From the NCBI GenBank assembly GCA_024169445.1, contig JALKFA010000001.1, positions 310,001-374,000 on the forward strand: a DNA stretch of 64,000 bases. Reading direction: 5' to 3'. Source of the stretch: Buttiauxella agrestis ATCC 33320. Its GTDB lineage: Bacteria; Pseudomonadota; Gammaproteobacteria; Enterobacterales; Enterobacteriaceae. Below, piece by piece: positions 30,639-41,476 of the stretch. The notes below the pieces were generated by a model. It did not search any database. It worked only from the letters and a program-made list of their open reading frames with translations, and was not told the DNA's origin. Position numbers and translations under genes: made by a program. Numbering within the stretch: the first letter of the stretch is position 1; every line of letters begins with the position of its first letter.

Positions 30639-31871
30639 TTATCCACGCTCGCCAATTAAGCCCTTCACCAAATCCACACAGCGCAAGAAGCGTGAATCGT
30701 AGTCAGACTCTTCCACATGCACGTAGCTAATGTTGTTTTCATTCAGCATCGACACCAGCAAGTTCTGGAAAGATTTCCTGTCCGTATCACTGCCAAGGCT
30801 GCGTAAACCATCCGCTACCCACGGCGTATTGTTTTCCAGCAAAATCACCAGATCAAAGCGGTACTCGTCGATAAGGGCCTGTACAAACGGGTGTTCACGC
30901 CCTTCATACTTTTTGCAGAACGCCTGAGTCGTCACAAAGTCAGTATCAATAAATGCGACTTTATTGGCGTATTTAACGGCAAAATCAACGTACTGAGCAT
31001 GCCCAATAGCAATCTTGTCGTAGTCAGAATATTGCAGCGCCATCTCATCACCGCCAAGGTGCGAAAAGACGTAATCACGCCCATATTCCCAGGCACTGGT
31101 GGTATTAAAAATGTTGGCGAGCTTATTCACCATCCACGATTTACCGCTCGATTCGCCGCCCAGAATAGCCACGGTTCGCACAAAGAACGGTTTTACTTCG
31201 GTGGGAATATATTCCCAATAGCGGAACGGATTTTCGCGAATCTGGCCGCCGCTGATATTCATGAAGGTGCGCTTCGGGTCGATAAGCACCGTTTCAATGC
31301 CGAGCTGTTCAATAAAACGGGGCGCATCGCTCTCTTCGGAGGTATAGATGCAGTCGGGGTTAATCCCTTTGCTTTCCATGAACGCTTTGATACCGCGACT
31401 CCAGACATCCCAACCGTGCGGATACGGTTCCATCCCTTCTTCGTTAAACGAATGAATGCGGATATTTTTCTGATACTTGAAGGTCTGTAACAGCCAGCGC
31501 AGGCGGTCACCGGTGGTCGGTTGCTGCGACATCGCACTGTCTTCAAACAGCAAGCGATCGCGGGTTTCGTCATAGCCCATGATGATATGCAGTTCATCAA
31601 CCTGGCTTGCCGCGCGCTGAATCAGATAGATATGGCCAGTATGCAACGGATAAAACTTACCGAATACCACGCCCACTTTTTTCTCACGCCGTGGAAATTC
31701 CAGCCCCAAAAAACGATGCAATGCTTCCAGTTTCTGCGCGCTTGGGCTTTTGATTTTGGCGTTCAGTAACTGGCTAAGATAGCCCTTGGTCATGCCGCAG
31801 GATTCTGCAACTTGCTGTAGCGTAACGCTCTGCTGACGAATAGCAGTCTTCAGATAATCAAAAGACGACAT
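30639..31871 (-). CDS. nadR: Trifunctional NAD regulator NadR
   Basis: NAD-sensing repressor of NAD synthesis genes, with NMN adenylyltransferase and ribosylnicotinamide kinase activities. The 410 residues equal the E. coli length. The N-terminal helix-turn-helix is GMTKGYLSQLLNAKIKSP (27-44), the adenylyltransferase motif GKFYPLHTGH is at 71-80, and the kinase P-loop GGESSGKS is near residue 240. The residue after GKS is Trp here, where E. coli has Thr, but the P-loop core is intact. The ATG at 31871 fits the family; a codon at 31895 adds eight residues. Last gene after serB and radA. Confidence 0.96.
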   Translation of the reverse strand: MSSFDYLKTAIRQQSVTLQQVAESCGMTKGYLSQLLNAKIKSPSAQKLEALHRFLGLEFPRREKKVGVVFGKFYPLHTGHIYLIQRAASQVDELHIIMGYDETRDRLLFEDSAMSQQPTTGDRLRWLLQTFKYQKNIRIHSFNEEGMEPYPHGWDVWSRGIKAFMESKGINPDCIYTSEESDAPRFIEQLGIETVLIDPKRTFMNISGGQIRENPFRYWEYIPTEVKPFFVRTVAILGGESSGKSWMVNKLANIFNTTSAWEYGRDYVFSHLGGDEMALQYSDYDKIAIGHAQYVDFAVKYANKVAFIDTDFVTTQAFCKKYEGREHPFVQALIDEYRFDLVILLENNTPWVADGLRSLGSDTDRKSFQNLLVSMLNENNISYVHVEESDYDSRFLRCVDLVKGLIGERG

Positions 31872-31902
31872 GCTGCCTCCTGCAAAATTGGGCAAATATC
31901 AA

Positions 31903-33285
31903 TTATAAGTCGTCAAACACCGACAACGCATCAGCCAGTTTTTTCACACCGAAGACCTGCATCCCTTCCGGTAGTTTTTTCGGCACGTTGGCCTGCGGCA
32001 CAATCGCACGTTTAAAGCCGTGTTTTGCGGCTTCTGAAATACGCTCCTGGCCGCTTGGCACCGGACGAATTTCCCCGGCTAACCCGACTTCACCAAACAC
32101 CACCAAATCTTGCGGCAAAGCACGGTTGCGCAGGCTGGAAACCATCGCCAACAACAAGGCAAGGTCAGCACTGGTTTCGGTGACTTTTACGCCACCGACC
32201 ACGTTGACAAACACATCCTGGTCAGCCATTTGCAGGCCACCGTGGCGGTGCAAAACGGCCAGCAGAATCGCCAGGCGGTTTTGCTCAAGACCCACGGCGA
32301 CACGGCGCGGGTTGGACATCATGGATTGATCCACCAGCGCCTGAATCTCTACCAGCAATGGGCGCGTGCCTTCCCACACCACCATAACCGAACTGCCGGG
32401 CGTCACTTCATCTCCACGGCTCAGGAAAATAGCGGAAGGGTTGCTCACTTCACGCAGCCCTTGCTCCGTCATGGCAAACACGCCCAACTCATTCACCGCA
32501 CCAAAGCGGTTTTTGTGGCTGCGCAGCGTGCGGAAACGGGAATCGGCATCGCCATCGAGCATCACCGAGCAGTCGATACAGTGTTCGAGCACTTTTGGCC
32601 CGGCAAGCGAACCATCTTTGGTGACGTGGCCGACCATGATAATCGCCACACCGCGCGTTTTAGCAAAGCGCGTCAGATAAGCGGCTGACTCACGCACCTG
32701 CGCCACGCTGCCAGGCGACGACTGTACGTCGGCCATGTGCATCACCTGAATGGAGTCGATAACCATCAGCTTCGGCGCTTCTTCTTCGGCAATCATACAG
32801 ATTTGTTCGATGCCAGTTTCCGAAAGCATATTCAGGTTATTGGTCGGCAACCCAAGACGGTGGGCGCGCATCGCCACCTGTTGCAGAGACTCTTCACCGG
32901 TGACGTACAACGTTTTCATCTGTTCGCTGAGCTTGCATAAGGTTTGCAACAGCAGCGTGGATTTACCTGCACCAGGATTACCACCAATCAGAATGGCACT
33001 TCCCGGCACCACACCGCCGCCTAACACGCGGTCAAACTCTTTAAAACCAGTAGAAAAACGCGGCAGCTCTTCGAGGCTGATTTCAGAAAGTTTTTGAACT
33101 TTACTGACGCCCGCACTACCGGCATAACCTGACAAACGCTCATTACGCGCAACCGTCGGCGAGGCGGCAATGCGCACCTCAGTGATCGTGTTCCATGCGT
33201 GACAGGCGCTACATTGCCCCTGCCAGCGAGGATAGTCTGCGCCGCACTCGTTGCAGACAAAGGCGCGTTTCGGAGCTTTTGCCAT
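31903..33285 (-). CDS. radA: DNA repair ATPase RadA (Sms)
   Basis: RecA-like helicase that promotes branch migration during recombination. The 460 residues equal E. coli RadA. It has an N-terminal zinc finger (Cys11, Cys14, Cys25, Cys28), Walker A GGNPGAGKS at 101-109, the RadA-specific KNRFG motif and a Lon-protease-like C-terminal domain. Its start overlaps the serB stop codon by one base, giving translational coupling. Confidence 0.98.
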   Translation of the reverse strand: MAKAPKRAFVCNECGADYPRWQGQCSACHAWNTITEVRIAASPTVARNERLSGYAGSAGVSKVQKLSEISLEELPRFSTGFKEFDRVLGGGVVPGSAILIGGNPGAGKSTLLLQTLCKLSEQMKTLYVTGEESLQQVAMRAHRLGLPTNNLNMLSETGIEQICMIAEEEAPKLMVIDSIQVMHMADVQSSPGSVAQVRESAAYLTRFAKTRGVAIIMVGHVTKDGSLAGPKVLEHCIDCSVMLDGDADSRFRTLRSHKNRFGAVNELGVFAMTEQGLREVSNPSAIFLSRGDEVTPGSSVMVVWEGTRPLLVEIQALVDQSMMSNPRRVAVGLEQNRLAILLAVLHRHGGLQMADQDVFVNVVGGVKVTETSADLALLLAMVSSLRNRALPQDLVVFGEVGLAGEIRPVPSGQERISEAAKHGFKRAIVPQANVPKKLPEGMQVFGVKKLADALSVFDDL

Positions 33286-34265
33286 TAGCGTTCTTCCTGG
33301 ATAAGGCTACCGGACAGAATGCAGAATACGCCCATCAAATCAGCATGACGGATGGTGACTTCTGTTTTCTCATTCACTTTAGGTTTAGCGTGGAAAGCAA
33401 TGCCCAGGCCCGCCGATTGAATCATCGGTAAGTCATTCGCCCCATCACCAATCGCGACGGTTTGCGCGACGGGGATTTCGTATTTATCTGCCAGACGCTG
33501 GAGCGTTGTGGCTTTGAATTGTGCATCAACGATTTGACCGATGACTTCGCCAGTGAGCTTGCCGTCGCAGATTTCCAGCTCGTTTGCCACCACTGCATCT
33601 AAATGCAATTTGTCGCGCAGATATTCGGCGAAGAAGGTGAAACCACCGGAGGCAATCGCAACTTTCCAGCCAAGAGATTCAAGCTTAAGTACCAGTGACG
33701 TCAGCCCTGGCATCAACGGTAGTTCATCACGCACCTGGCGCAGAATAGACGCGTTAGCACCTTTAAGCGTGCCAACGCGTTGTTTCAAGCTTGCGGCAAA
33801 ATCCAGCTCGCCACGCATCGCGCGCTCGGTGACTTCAGCCACCATTTCGCCAGTGCCTGCCAGTTTCGCGATTTCATCGATACATTCTATTTGGATGGCG
33901 GTGGAATCCATGTCCATCACCAGCAGGCCAGGCGTGCGCAGATGCGGGATTTTGCCCAGTGGCGCAACATCCAGACCGGCTTCGTGGGCAAGTTTGGTAG
34001 CGCGAGGAGTTAATGAACCGGCCAGGCGAATAACCTGATAATCTTCAACGCACCACGCGGTGACGATAACCATCGCCGCGCCTAACTTACGTTGATAGCG
34101 ATTCAGGCACTCTTTATCCAGATTCCGACCATACAGAAGCCAGCCGCTGCGGCCAGCACGGTAATCGAGTGGCATAACTTCATCGCCACTTAACGATAGC
34201 GGCAAACCAGGCCAGAGAGATACGTCGGTTGGCAGGTCGCACCAGGTCAGACTATTCGGCATCAC
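33285..34265 (-). CDS. serB: Phosphoserine phosphatase SerB
   Basis: HAD-family enzyme for the last step of serine synthesis, hydrolysing O-phosphoserine. The 326 residues compare with 322 in E. coli. An N-terminal ACT-like extension precedes the catalytic DMDSTAIQIE motif (118-127); ASGGFTFFAEYLRDKL and AIGDGANDLPMI are motifs II and III. The first two codons are both ATG, so the start could be 34265 or 34262. It diverges from smp. Confidence 0.97.
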   Translation of the reverse strand: MMPNSLTWCDLPTDVSLWPGLPLSLSGDEVMPLDYRAGRSGWLLYGRNLDKECLNRYQRKLGAAMVIVTAWCVEDYQVIRLAGSLTPRATKLAHEAGLDVAPLGKIPHLRTPGLLVMDMDSTAIQIECIDEIAKLAGTGEMVAEVTERAMRGELDFAASLKQRVGTLKGANASILRQVRDELPLMPGLTSLVLKLESLGWKVAIASGGFTFFAEYLRDKLHLDAVVANELEICDGKLTGEVIGQIVDAQFKATTLQRLADKYEIPVAQTVAIGDGANDLPMIQSAGLGIAFHAKPKVNEKTEVTIRHADLMGVFCILSGSLIQEER

Positions 34266-34428
34266 AACTCCAGGAAAGATTTAAGAGATAGCATTAATCA
34301 TTCGGATTACAGCCAACACTGCAGCAATTCGAATGATTAAGGGTATTCGGAACAAAACAACGCATGAGGCTACCTTGTCCACGCCGCTTCTGGCAACATT
34401 AAAGTAAGCAATTTATTGAAGGTGCATT

Positions 34429-35082
34429 ATGGCTCGGGCAAAAATGAAATTTAGGCTGCATCGTGCAGTGATTGTGCTTATCTGCCTCGCACTTTTAGTC
34501 GCACTGATGCAGGGCGCGTCGTGGTTTAGCCAGGGGCATCAACAAGCCCGGAACGTGCAACTTGAAGAACTGGCAAGAACCCTGGCACGGCAGGTGAGCT
34601 ATAACCTGATTCCATTGATGAAGTCTGAAAATCCTGATGAGAAAAAGATTTCAACAGTGCTGAATTTATTGACTCAGGACAGCCGAATTCTGGATGCAGG
34701 TGTTTACGACAACGGCGGCAGCCAGGTCGCACATGCGGGCGAAGGGATCGCCGTGCGCGATCGACTCGCTCTGGATGGGAAAAAAGCGGGCAGTTATTTT
34801 AATCAGCAAATTGTTCAACCGATTGAAGATAAAGATGGGCCTGTAGGCTATCTACGCATCACGCTCGATACCCACACGCTACCCACTGAAGCCAAGCAAG
34901 TGGATAACACCACCAATATTTTGCGCCTGATGATGTTACTGGCGCTGGCAATTGGCATTGTGCTGACGCGCACGCTTTTGCAGGGCAAACGCACCCGCTG
35001 GCAACAATCTCCTTTTCTTCTGACGGCGAATACCGAAGTAAAAGAAGATGAGGAAGAACCGAGCGCCAATAAACCCCAATAA
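34429..35082 (+). CDS. smp: Membrane protein Smp (YtjB)
   Basis: A 217-residue inner-membrane protein with hydrophobic segments at about 12-30 and 162-180 enclosing a periplasmic domain, the SMP family layout. It ends in a charged cytoplasmic tail (EVKEDEEEPSANKPQ). The function is unknown. It lies 15 bases upstream of lplA on the same strand, as in E. coli. Confidence 0.92.
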   Translation: MARAKMKFRLHRAVIVLICLALLVALMQGASWFSQGHQQARNVQLEELARTLARQVSYNLIPLMKSENPDEKKISTVLNLLTQDSRILDAGVYDNGGSQVAHAGEGIAVRDRLALDGKKAGSYFNQQIVQPIEDKDGPVGYLRITLDTHTLPTEAKQVDNTTNILRLMMLLALAIGIVLTRTLLQGKRTRWQQSPFLLTANTEVKEDEEEPSANKPQ

Positions 35083-35097
35083 GAAAGGACTTCTGCT

Positions 35098-36114
35098 ATG
35101 TCTACATTACGTCTGCTTATTTCGGACTCTTACGATCCCTGGTTCAACCTGGCGGTGGAAGAGTGTATTTTCCGCCAGATGCCTGCAACCCAGCGCGTGC
35201 TGTTCTTATGGCGCAACGCGGATACGGTGGTCATTGGCCGGGCGCAAAACCCGTGGAAAGAATGTAATACCCGGCGCATGGAAGAAGATAACGTGCGGCT
35301 GGCCAGACGCAGCAGCGGCGGCGGCGCGGTATTCCACGATTTGGGCAACACCTGTTTCACCTTTATGGCGGGAAAACCGGAATACGACAAAAGTGTGTCG
35401 ACGGCCATTGTGGTGAATGCGCTTAATGCGCTCGGCATCAGTGCCACCGCTTCCGGACGCAATGATCTGGAAGTTGCCACCGCTGAGGGGGTGCGCAAAG
35501 TTTCCGGCTCGGCTTATAAGGAAACGATGGATCGCGGTTTCCATCACGGCACCTTGCTGTTGAATGCCGATTTAAGCCGCCTGGCAAACTACCTGAATCC
35601 AGACCAGAAAAAACTGCAGGCCAAAGGCATAACTTCAGTACGTGGACGAGTGGCAAACCTCAGCGATCTGCTGCCTGGCCTGACACACGAGCAAGTTTGC
35701 GATGCGGTACGTGAGTCATTTTTTGCCTTCTACGGCGAACAAGTGGCAGCAGAACATATTTCTCCTGATGCCCTGCCCGACCTACCCGGCTTTGCTGAAA
35801 CCTTTGCCCGCCAAAGTAGCTGGGAATGGAATTTCGGCCAGGCTCCGGCATTTAGCCATTTACTGGATCAGCGTTTTACCTGGGGTGGTGTTGAACTGCA
35901 TTTCGACGTTGAGAAAGGGCATATCACCCAAGCGAAAATATTCACAGACAGCCTAAATCCTGCGCCTCTTGAAGCGCTGGCCGCCCGTTTGCAGGGCTGT
36001 TTGTATCGCAGTGACATGTTGCAACAGCAATGCGAAACGCTGATTGCCGACTTCCCGGAACAAGAAATGGAATTACGTGAATTGAGCACGTGGATTGCGC
36101 AGACGGTGCGCTAG
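35098..36114 (+). CDS. lplA: Lipoate-protein ligase A
   Basis: Activates free lipoate with ATP and attaches it to lipoyl domains of 2-oxoacid dehydrogenases and GcvH. The 338 residues equal the E. coli length. The lipoate-binding loop [12 protein letters not shown] is at 70-81 and catalytic Lys134 is in KVSGSAYKE. It is preceded by AGAAAGGAC. The stop codon overlaps the end of the convergent yjjJ remnant. Confidence 0.97.
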   Translation: MSTLRLLISDSYDPWFNLAVEECIFRQMPATQRVLFLWRNADTVVIGRAQNPWKECNTRRMEEDNVRLARRSSGGGAVFHDLGNTCFTFMAGKPEYDKSVSTAIVVNALNALGISATASGRNDLEVATAEGVRKVSGSAYKETMDRGFHHGTLLLNADLSRLANYLNPDQKKLQAKGITSVRGRVANLSDLLPGLTHEQVCDAVRESFFAFYGEQVAAEHISPDALPDLPGFAETFARQSSWEWNFGQAPAFSHLLDQRFTWGGVELHFDVEKGHITQAKIFTDSLNPAPLEALAARLQGCLYRSDMLQQQCETLIADFPEQEMELRELSTWIAQTVR

Positions 36115-36592
36115 GCGAGTCGCTTAACGCTTGCCTCAACGGTATCAAGTTGCAATGACATCTCTCTGCAAAGCTCGCGAAACGCCGGGCTAATATCTTC
36201 CGGTAATCCTGTTTGCTGTGCTAAGCGCTTCCCCCACGCTCGCCCCAAAAAACCCTGAGGACGCAGATCGGTTAAATACCATGGGATACCGTTAAACCAT
36301 TGCGCGGTGCCATTATTCAGTATCACCAGACAGCTTCCCTGCGCCAGATGGGATACAAGTCACCGAAACGCCAGGCCTGCCCCGCATCATCTATTTGCCA
36401 CAATGGAAATTGCCGGATCTGGCGCACTGGTCTGATCCGGGCATATTGGGTCGCTCTGGCAGCGCCTGCTTTTATGACATCGCTTTCAGTATTCACCAGA
36501 CGTGAAAACGTCGCCTGGCTGACACCCAAACGCTGGCGTAATGAGGTTGCAGTTTGTGGGCCATGCAGCAATAAATCTGTCAGAGCGCTCAT
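36111..36592 (-). pseudogene. yjjJ: Decayed hipA-like toxin/kinase gene yjjJ (hipH)
   Basis: The N-terminal helix-turn-helix part (36592-36323) starts MSALTDLLLHGPQTATSLRQ and runs to DLYPIWRREAVW-stop. Near 36347 a one-base loss shifts the frame. Reading resumes in the next frame as QGSCLVILNNGTAQWFNGIPWYL and then LRPQGFLGRAWGKRLAQQTGLPEDI, both typical of the YjjJ/HipA-like family. It then jumps directly to a C-terminal-looking tail SPAFRELCREMS...VKRLA-stop. About 160 codons remain of a family length near 440, so a large internal deletion removed the kinase core. The gene cannot make a functional protein. Its position after lplA matches E. coli yjjJ. Confidence 0.82.
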
Positions 36593-36615
36593 ATGAATAG
36601 ATAATTTGAAAAGAT

Positions 36616-36637
36616 AAAGGGTGCCGGAGCACCCTTT
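36616..36637 (-). terminator. Probable terminator of the deo operon
   Basis: On the minus strand AAAGGGTGC, loop TCCG and GCACCCTTT form a nine-pair stem followed by TATCTTTTC, starting seven bases past the deoD stop codon. Confidence 0.8.
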
Positions 36638-36643
36638 AAAATC

Positions 36644-37363
36644 TTACTCTTTGTCGCCCAGTAACACAGATTCAAGAGCGATCTTGATCATGTCGTTAAA
36701 GGTTGTCTGGCGCTCTTCAGCAGTAGTCTGCTCGTGAGTACGGATATGGTCAGACACGGTACAGATGGTCAGTGCTTTAGCACCAAATTCTGCTGCCACG
36801 CCGTAGATGCCCGCGGCTTCCATTTCCACACCCAGGATGCCGTATTTTTCCATCACGTCGAACATAGTCGGGTCTGGGGAGTAGAACAGGTCTGCAGAGA
36901 AGATGTTGCCCACGCGAGCATCAACGCCCAGCGCTTTAGCTGCATCAACCGCGTTACGCACCATGTCGAAGTCAGCGATTGCAGCGAAGTCATGGTCTTT
37001 GAAACGCAGACGGTTCACTTTGGAATCGGTGCAAGCACCCATGCCGATAACCACGTCACGCAATTTCACATCCATACGTACTGCACCGCAAGAACCCACA
37101 CGGATGATTTTCTTCACGCCGAAATCTGTGATCAGCTCTTTGGTGTAAATCGAGCAGGATGGGATACCCATGCCGTGGCCCATTACAGAAATTTTGCGGC
37201 CTTTGTAAGTCCCGGTGAAGCCCAACATGCCACGCACGTTGTTCACTTCACGAACATCTTCAAGGAAAGTTTCAGCGATATGTTTTGCGCGCAGCGGGTC
37301 GCCTGGCATCAAAACGACGTCTGCGAAATCACCCATTTCTGCATTAATGTGTGGCGTTGCCAT
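36644..37363 (-). CDS. deoD: Purine-nucleoside phosphorylase DeoD
   Basis: Phosphorolyses purine (deoxy)nucleosides to base and (deoxy)ribose-1-phosphate. The 239 residues equal E. coli DeoD, beginning [26 protein letters not shown], with RVGSCGAVR and [12 protein letters not shown] family motifs. It is the last gene of deoCABD. It is separated from deoB by an ERIC element, unlike in E. coli. Confidence 0.98.
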   Translation of the reverse strand: MATPHINAEMGDFADVVLMPGDPLRAKHIAETFLEDVREVNNVRGMLGFTGTYKGRKISVMGHGMGIPSCSIYTKELITDFGVKKIIRVGSCGAVRMDVKLRDVVIGMGACTDSKVNRLRFKDHDFAAIADFDMVRNAVDAAKALGVDARVGNIFSADLFYSPDPTMFDVMEKYGILGVEMEAAGIYGVAAEFGAKALTICTVSDHIRTHEQTTAEERQTTFNDMIKIALESVLLGDKE

Positions 37364-37432
37364 GTTTTTATTCCTTGTTTTAAGAGGTTAACGTCTGGGC
37401 GGATAAAACATCTCACCCAAATCTGTAATCCA

Positions 37433-37557
37433 TATACCCTAAATAATTCGAGTCGCAGGTAGGCGGCAAGAAAGCGAATCCCCAGGAGCTTACTTGAGTA
37501 AGTGACTGGGGTGAGCTTTTGCAGCCAACACCCCTGCGGCTCGAAGAATGACGGGTA

Positions 37558-37558
<1 letters not shown>
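37433..37558 (+). repeat. ERIC element between deoB and deoD
   Basis: Full-length copy of about 126 bases running from ATACCCTAAATAATTCGAG to GAATGACGGGTAT. It contains the central hairpin CCCCAGGAGCTTAC with GTAAGTGACTGGGG. It abuts the deoB stop codon. In the deo transcript it would form a long hairpin. Confidence 0.95.
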
Positions 37559-38823
<1,265 letters not shown>

Positions 38824-38854
38824 TCAAAAAGTGATCAGATCAGTATGCCAGCAT

Positions 38855-40174
38855 TTAGCTAATACGGCGATAAACGTCTGGCGTTTTAGCCGGTGCCGTA
38901 TCGTTAACTTTAATTGCCGCTTTAACCGCACGAGCCGCTTCTTGCCACTGACTTTCGCTTGCAGCGTGAATCACCGCTAACGGGCGAGAAATCTCAACGC
39001 TATCGCCCAGGCGCACCATATCGGTGAAGCCGACGCTGTAATCCAGGGAATCAGAAGCCTGACGACGACCGCCGCCCATCGCTACCACCGCCATACCTAG
39101 CGCGCGGGTGTCCATTTCGGAGATGAAGCCATTTTTATCTGCATAAACCGCTTTGCTCAGCACGGCGGTTGGCAGGTACTTCGCATAGTTTTCGACGAAG
39201 TCTGTCGGGCCTTTTTGCGCCGCAACCATGCGACCAAACACTTCAGCCGCTTTACCGTTATCGAGCACCGCTTGCAGTTTCTGGCGGGCTTCGGCGTCAT
39301 CTTTTGCCAGATTGCCGGAAAGTAACATTTCCACGCACAGCGCCATGGTGACTTCATGCAGGCGCGGGTTGCGGTATTCGCCGGTCAGGAATTGCACCGC
39401 TTCGCGAACTTCAACCGCATTACCTGCGCTGGAGGCCAGCACCTGGTTCATGTCGGTCAGCAGCGCAGTGGTTTTAACGCCTGCGCCATTTGCCACGCCA
39501 ACAATCGCTTCGGCGAGCAATTCAGAAAGCTCATAAGTCGGCATAAATGCACCGCTGCCGACTTTCACGTCCATCACCAGCGCATCCAGGCCTTCGGCCA
39601 GTTTCTTCGCCAGAATGGAAGCGGTAATCAGCGGGATGGAGTCTACGGTCGCGGTAATGTCACGCGTGGCGTAGAAGCGTTTGTCCGCCGGAGCAAGCGA
39701 GTTTGTCTGGCCGATAATTGCCACGCCGACGTTTTTAATAATGTTGCGGAAACGATTATCGTCCGGGAAAATATCAAATCCAGGGATTGCTTCGAGTTTA
39801 TCGAGCGTACCGCCGGTATGACCTAAACCACGGCCAGAAATCATTGGGATGTAACCGCCACATGCCGCCACCATTGGGCCAAGCATTAATGAAGTCACAT
39901 CACCGACGCCGCCCGTTGAGTGTTTATCAACGATTGGGCCGTTCAGATTGAGGCTCTTCCAGTCCAGCACGGTTCCTGAATCTCGCATCGCCATGGTCAG
40001 AGATACGCGTTCCGGCATAGTCATGTCGTGGAAGAAAATGGTCATTGCCAGTGCTGCAATCTGCCCTTCAGAGATAGTGTTATCCCGAATACCATTGATG
40101 AAGAAACGAATTTCCTCATCGCTTAGCGCATGACCATCACGTTTTTTACGAATAATTTCTTGAGCGAGGAACAA
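38855..40174 (-). CDS. deoA: Thymidine phosphorylase DeoA
   Basis: Phosphorolyses thymidine and deoxyuridine to base and deoxyribose-1-phosphate. The 439 residues are one short of the E. coli length. The phosphate-binding motif [16 protein letters not shown] and the start [14 protein letters not shown] are typical. An ERIC element lies between it and deoC. Confidence 0.98.
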
Positions 40175-40230
40175 GGTAACCCCCTGAATTCATCAGGTGA
40201 AATGCGGCGGGGAAACCGCCGCAAATAAAT

Positions 40231-40356
40231 ATTACTCTAAATAATTCGAGTTGCAGGCAGGCGGCAAGGGAACGAATCCCCAGGAGCTTACACGAGTAAG
40301 TGACTGGGGTGAGAGAGTGCAGCCAACGCACCTGCAGCTTGAAGTATGACGAGTAA
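40231..40356 (+). repeat. ERIC element between deoC and deoA
   Basis: Full-length copy from ATTACTCTAAATAATTCGAG to GAAGTATGACGAGTA with the same central hairpin as the 37433 copy. It abuts the deoC stop codon at 40357, repeating the arrangement seen at deoB. Confidence 0.95.
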
Positions 40357-41136
40357 TTAGTAGCCGCTGGCGCTTTTGCCGTCACCGTGACCCAGCGTTT
40401 TTAACAGGCTCGCGAGCAGGCTGGACGCACCAAAACGGTAGTGACGGGAATCAGCCCAGTCAGCACCAAACAGTTCATCCGCGATAGACAGGAACAGCGC
40501 CGCATCTTCAGCAGTACGCACGCCACCGGCTGGTTTGAAACCAACGGTTTTCTCAACGCCCATATCACGGATCACTTCCATCATGATGCGAGCGCTTTCC
40601 GGCGTGGCATTGACCGGTACTTTACCGGTAGAGGTTTTGATGAAATCAGCACCGGCTTTGATAGAAATTTCCGACGCTTTACGAATCAGGGCTTCTTCTT
40701 TCAGCTCGCCGGTTTCGATGATCACTTTCAGCAAAACGTTTGCCGCAGCACAGGCTTCTTTACAGGCTTTCACCAGGTCAAAACCCACTTGTTCGTTACC
40801 CGCGATCAGCGCGCGGTATGGGAACACCACGTCAACTTCGTCGGCACCGTAAGCGATAGCCGCGCGGGTTTCAGCCAGCGCAATTTCGATGTCGTCGTTG
40901 CCGTGTGGGAAGTTGGTCACGGTAGCAATGCGGATCTCAGGAGTGCCCTGGGCATTCAGAGTTTTACGAGCAATTGGGATGAAACGAGGATAAATGCAGA
41001 TCGCCGCAGTATTACCTACCGCTGTTTTGGCCTGATGACAAAGTGCTACCACTTTTTCATTGGTGTCATCGTCGTTCAGGGTAGTCAGGTCCATCAATTT
41101 CAGGGCACGCAGACTGCTTGCAGTTAAATCGGTCAT
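40357..41136 (-). CDS. deoC: Deoxyribose-phosphate aldolase DeoC
   Basis: Cleaves deoxyribose-5-phosphate to acetaldehyde and glyceraldehyde-3-phosphate by a Schiff-base mechanism. The 259 residues equal E. coli DeoC. The catalytic lysine is in [15 protein letters not shown] use the ATG at 41136 ([18 protein letters not shown]); the frame extends 30 codons upstream but without similarity. First gene of deoCABD, preceded by DeoR-like and CRP-like sites. Confidence 0.98.
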   Translation of the reverse strand: MTDLTASSLRALKLMDLTTLNDDDTNEKVVALCHQAKTAVGNTAAICIYPRFIPIARKTLNAQGTPEIRIATVTNFPHGNDDIEIALAETRAAIAYGADEVDVVFPYRALIAGNEQVGFDLVKACKEACAAANVLLKVIIETGELKEEALIRKASEISIKAGADFIKTSTGKVPVNATPESARIMMEVIRDMGVEKTVGFKPAGGVRTAEDAALFLSIADELFGADWADSRHYRFGASSLLASLLKTLGHGDGKSASGY

Positions 41137-41273
41137 AACACTCTCCAACAAAAGATATAGAAGTCTCTGGCTTCGAAACTCAACACGTTGGAGCGGACTT
41201 GGTTCCTTGAAGAGCAGAGGTAACACGGGTCACCGTCACGTTGAGATCCTTCTCACCGCACATCATATGTAGC

Positions 41274-41293
41274 AATGTTATAATTATAACATT
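41274..41293. promoter_or_regulatory. DeoR-like operator (perfect 20-bp palindrome)
   Basis: AATGTTATAATTATAACATT is a perfect palindrome. Its core TGTTATAATTATAACA matches the E. coli DeoR operator TGTTAGAATTCTAACA at 14 of 16 positions. It lies 138 bases upstream of deoC. Confidence 0.75.
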
Positions 41294-41310
41294 CACCATC
41301 TTGATAATAT

Positions 41311-41326
41311 TGTGTCTCGCTTCACA
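41311..41326. promoter_or_regulatory. CRP-like site upstream of deoC
   Basis: TGTGTCTCGCTTCACA fits TGTGA-N6-TCACA with one mismatch. Further TGTGATT half-sites occur near 41366 and 41396. The E. coli deoP2 promoter likewise carries two CRP sites with CytR bound between them. Confidence 0.6.
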
Positions 41327-41405
41327 AAAGCCAAAGGAGAAATTACATGCTTTGTACAGTATATGTGATTTAACAAGGTTAGATAGAGTAAAAATGTGAT
41401 TCAAA

Positions 41406-41439
41406 TATAAAAAAATGGCCGACAAAAGTGCCGACCATT
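41406..41439 (-). terminator. Terminator of the nucleoside transporter gene
   Basis: In minus-strand RNA AAUGGUCGGC pairs with GUCGGCCAUU over ten pairs, including two G-U pairs, with loop ACUUUU, followed by a U run. It separates the transporter from the deo promoter region. Confidence 0.82.
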
Positions 41440-41450
41440 GATTTCACAGG

Positions 41451-41470
41451 GATGTTATAATTTTAACATC
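41451..41470. promoter_or_regulatory. Second DeoR-like operator
   Basis: GATGTTATAATTTTAACATC is nearly palindromic, with the same TGTTA/TAACA arms as the site at 41274. It lies 177 bases from it, six bases past the transporter stop codon. Two such sites would allow DeoR looping as known for the E. coli deo operators. Confidence 0.65.
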
Positions 41471-41476
41471 ACCTTC

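Noticed and set aside
31100-31170. NadR Walker A with Trp after GKS (E. coli Thr)
   Set aside because: GxxxxGK[ST] is intact as GGESSGKS; the following position tolerates change, so this is not a lost motif.
36734-37462. 242-codon frame opposite deoD
   Set aside because: Shadow of the conserved deoD reading frame; no similarity to known proteins and no start signals.
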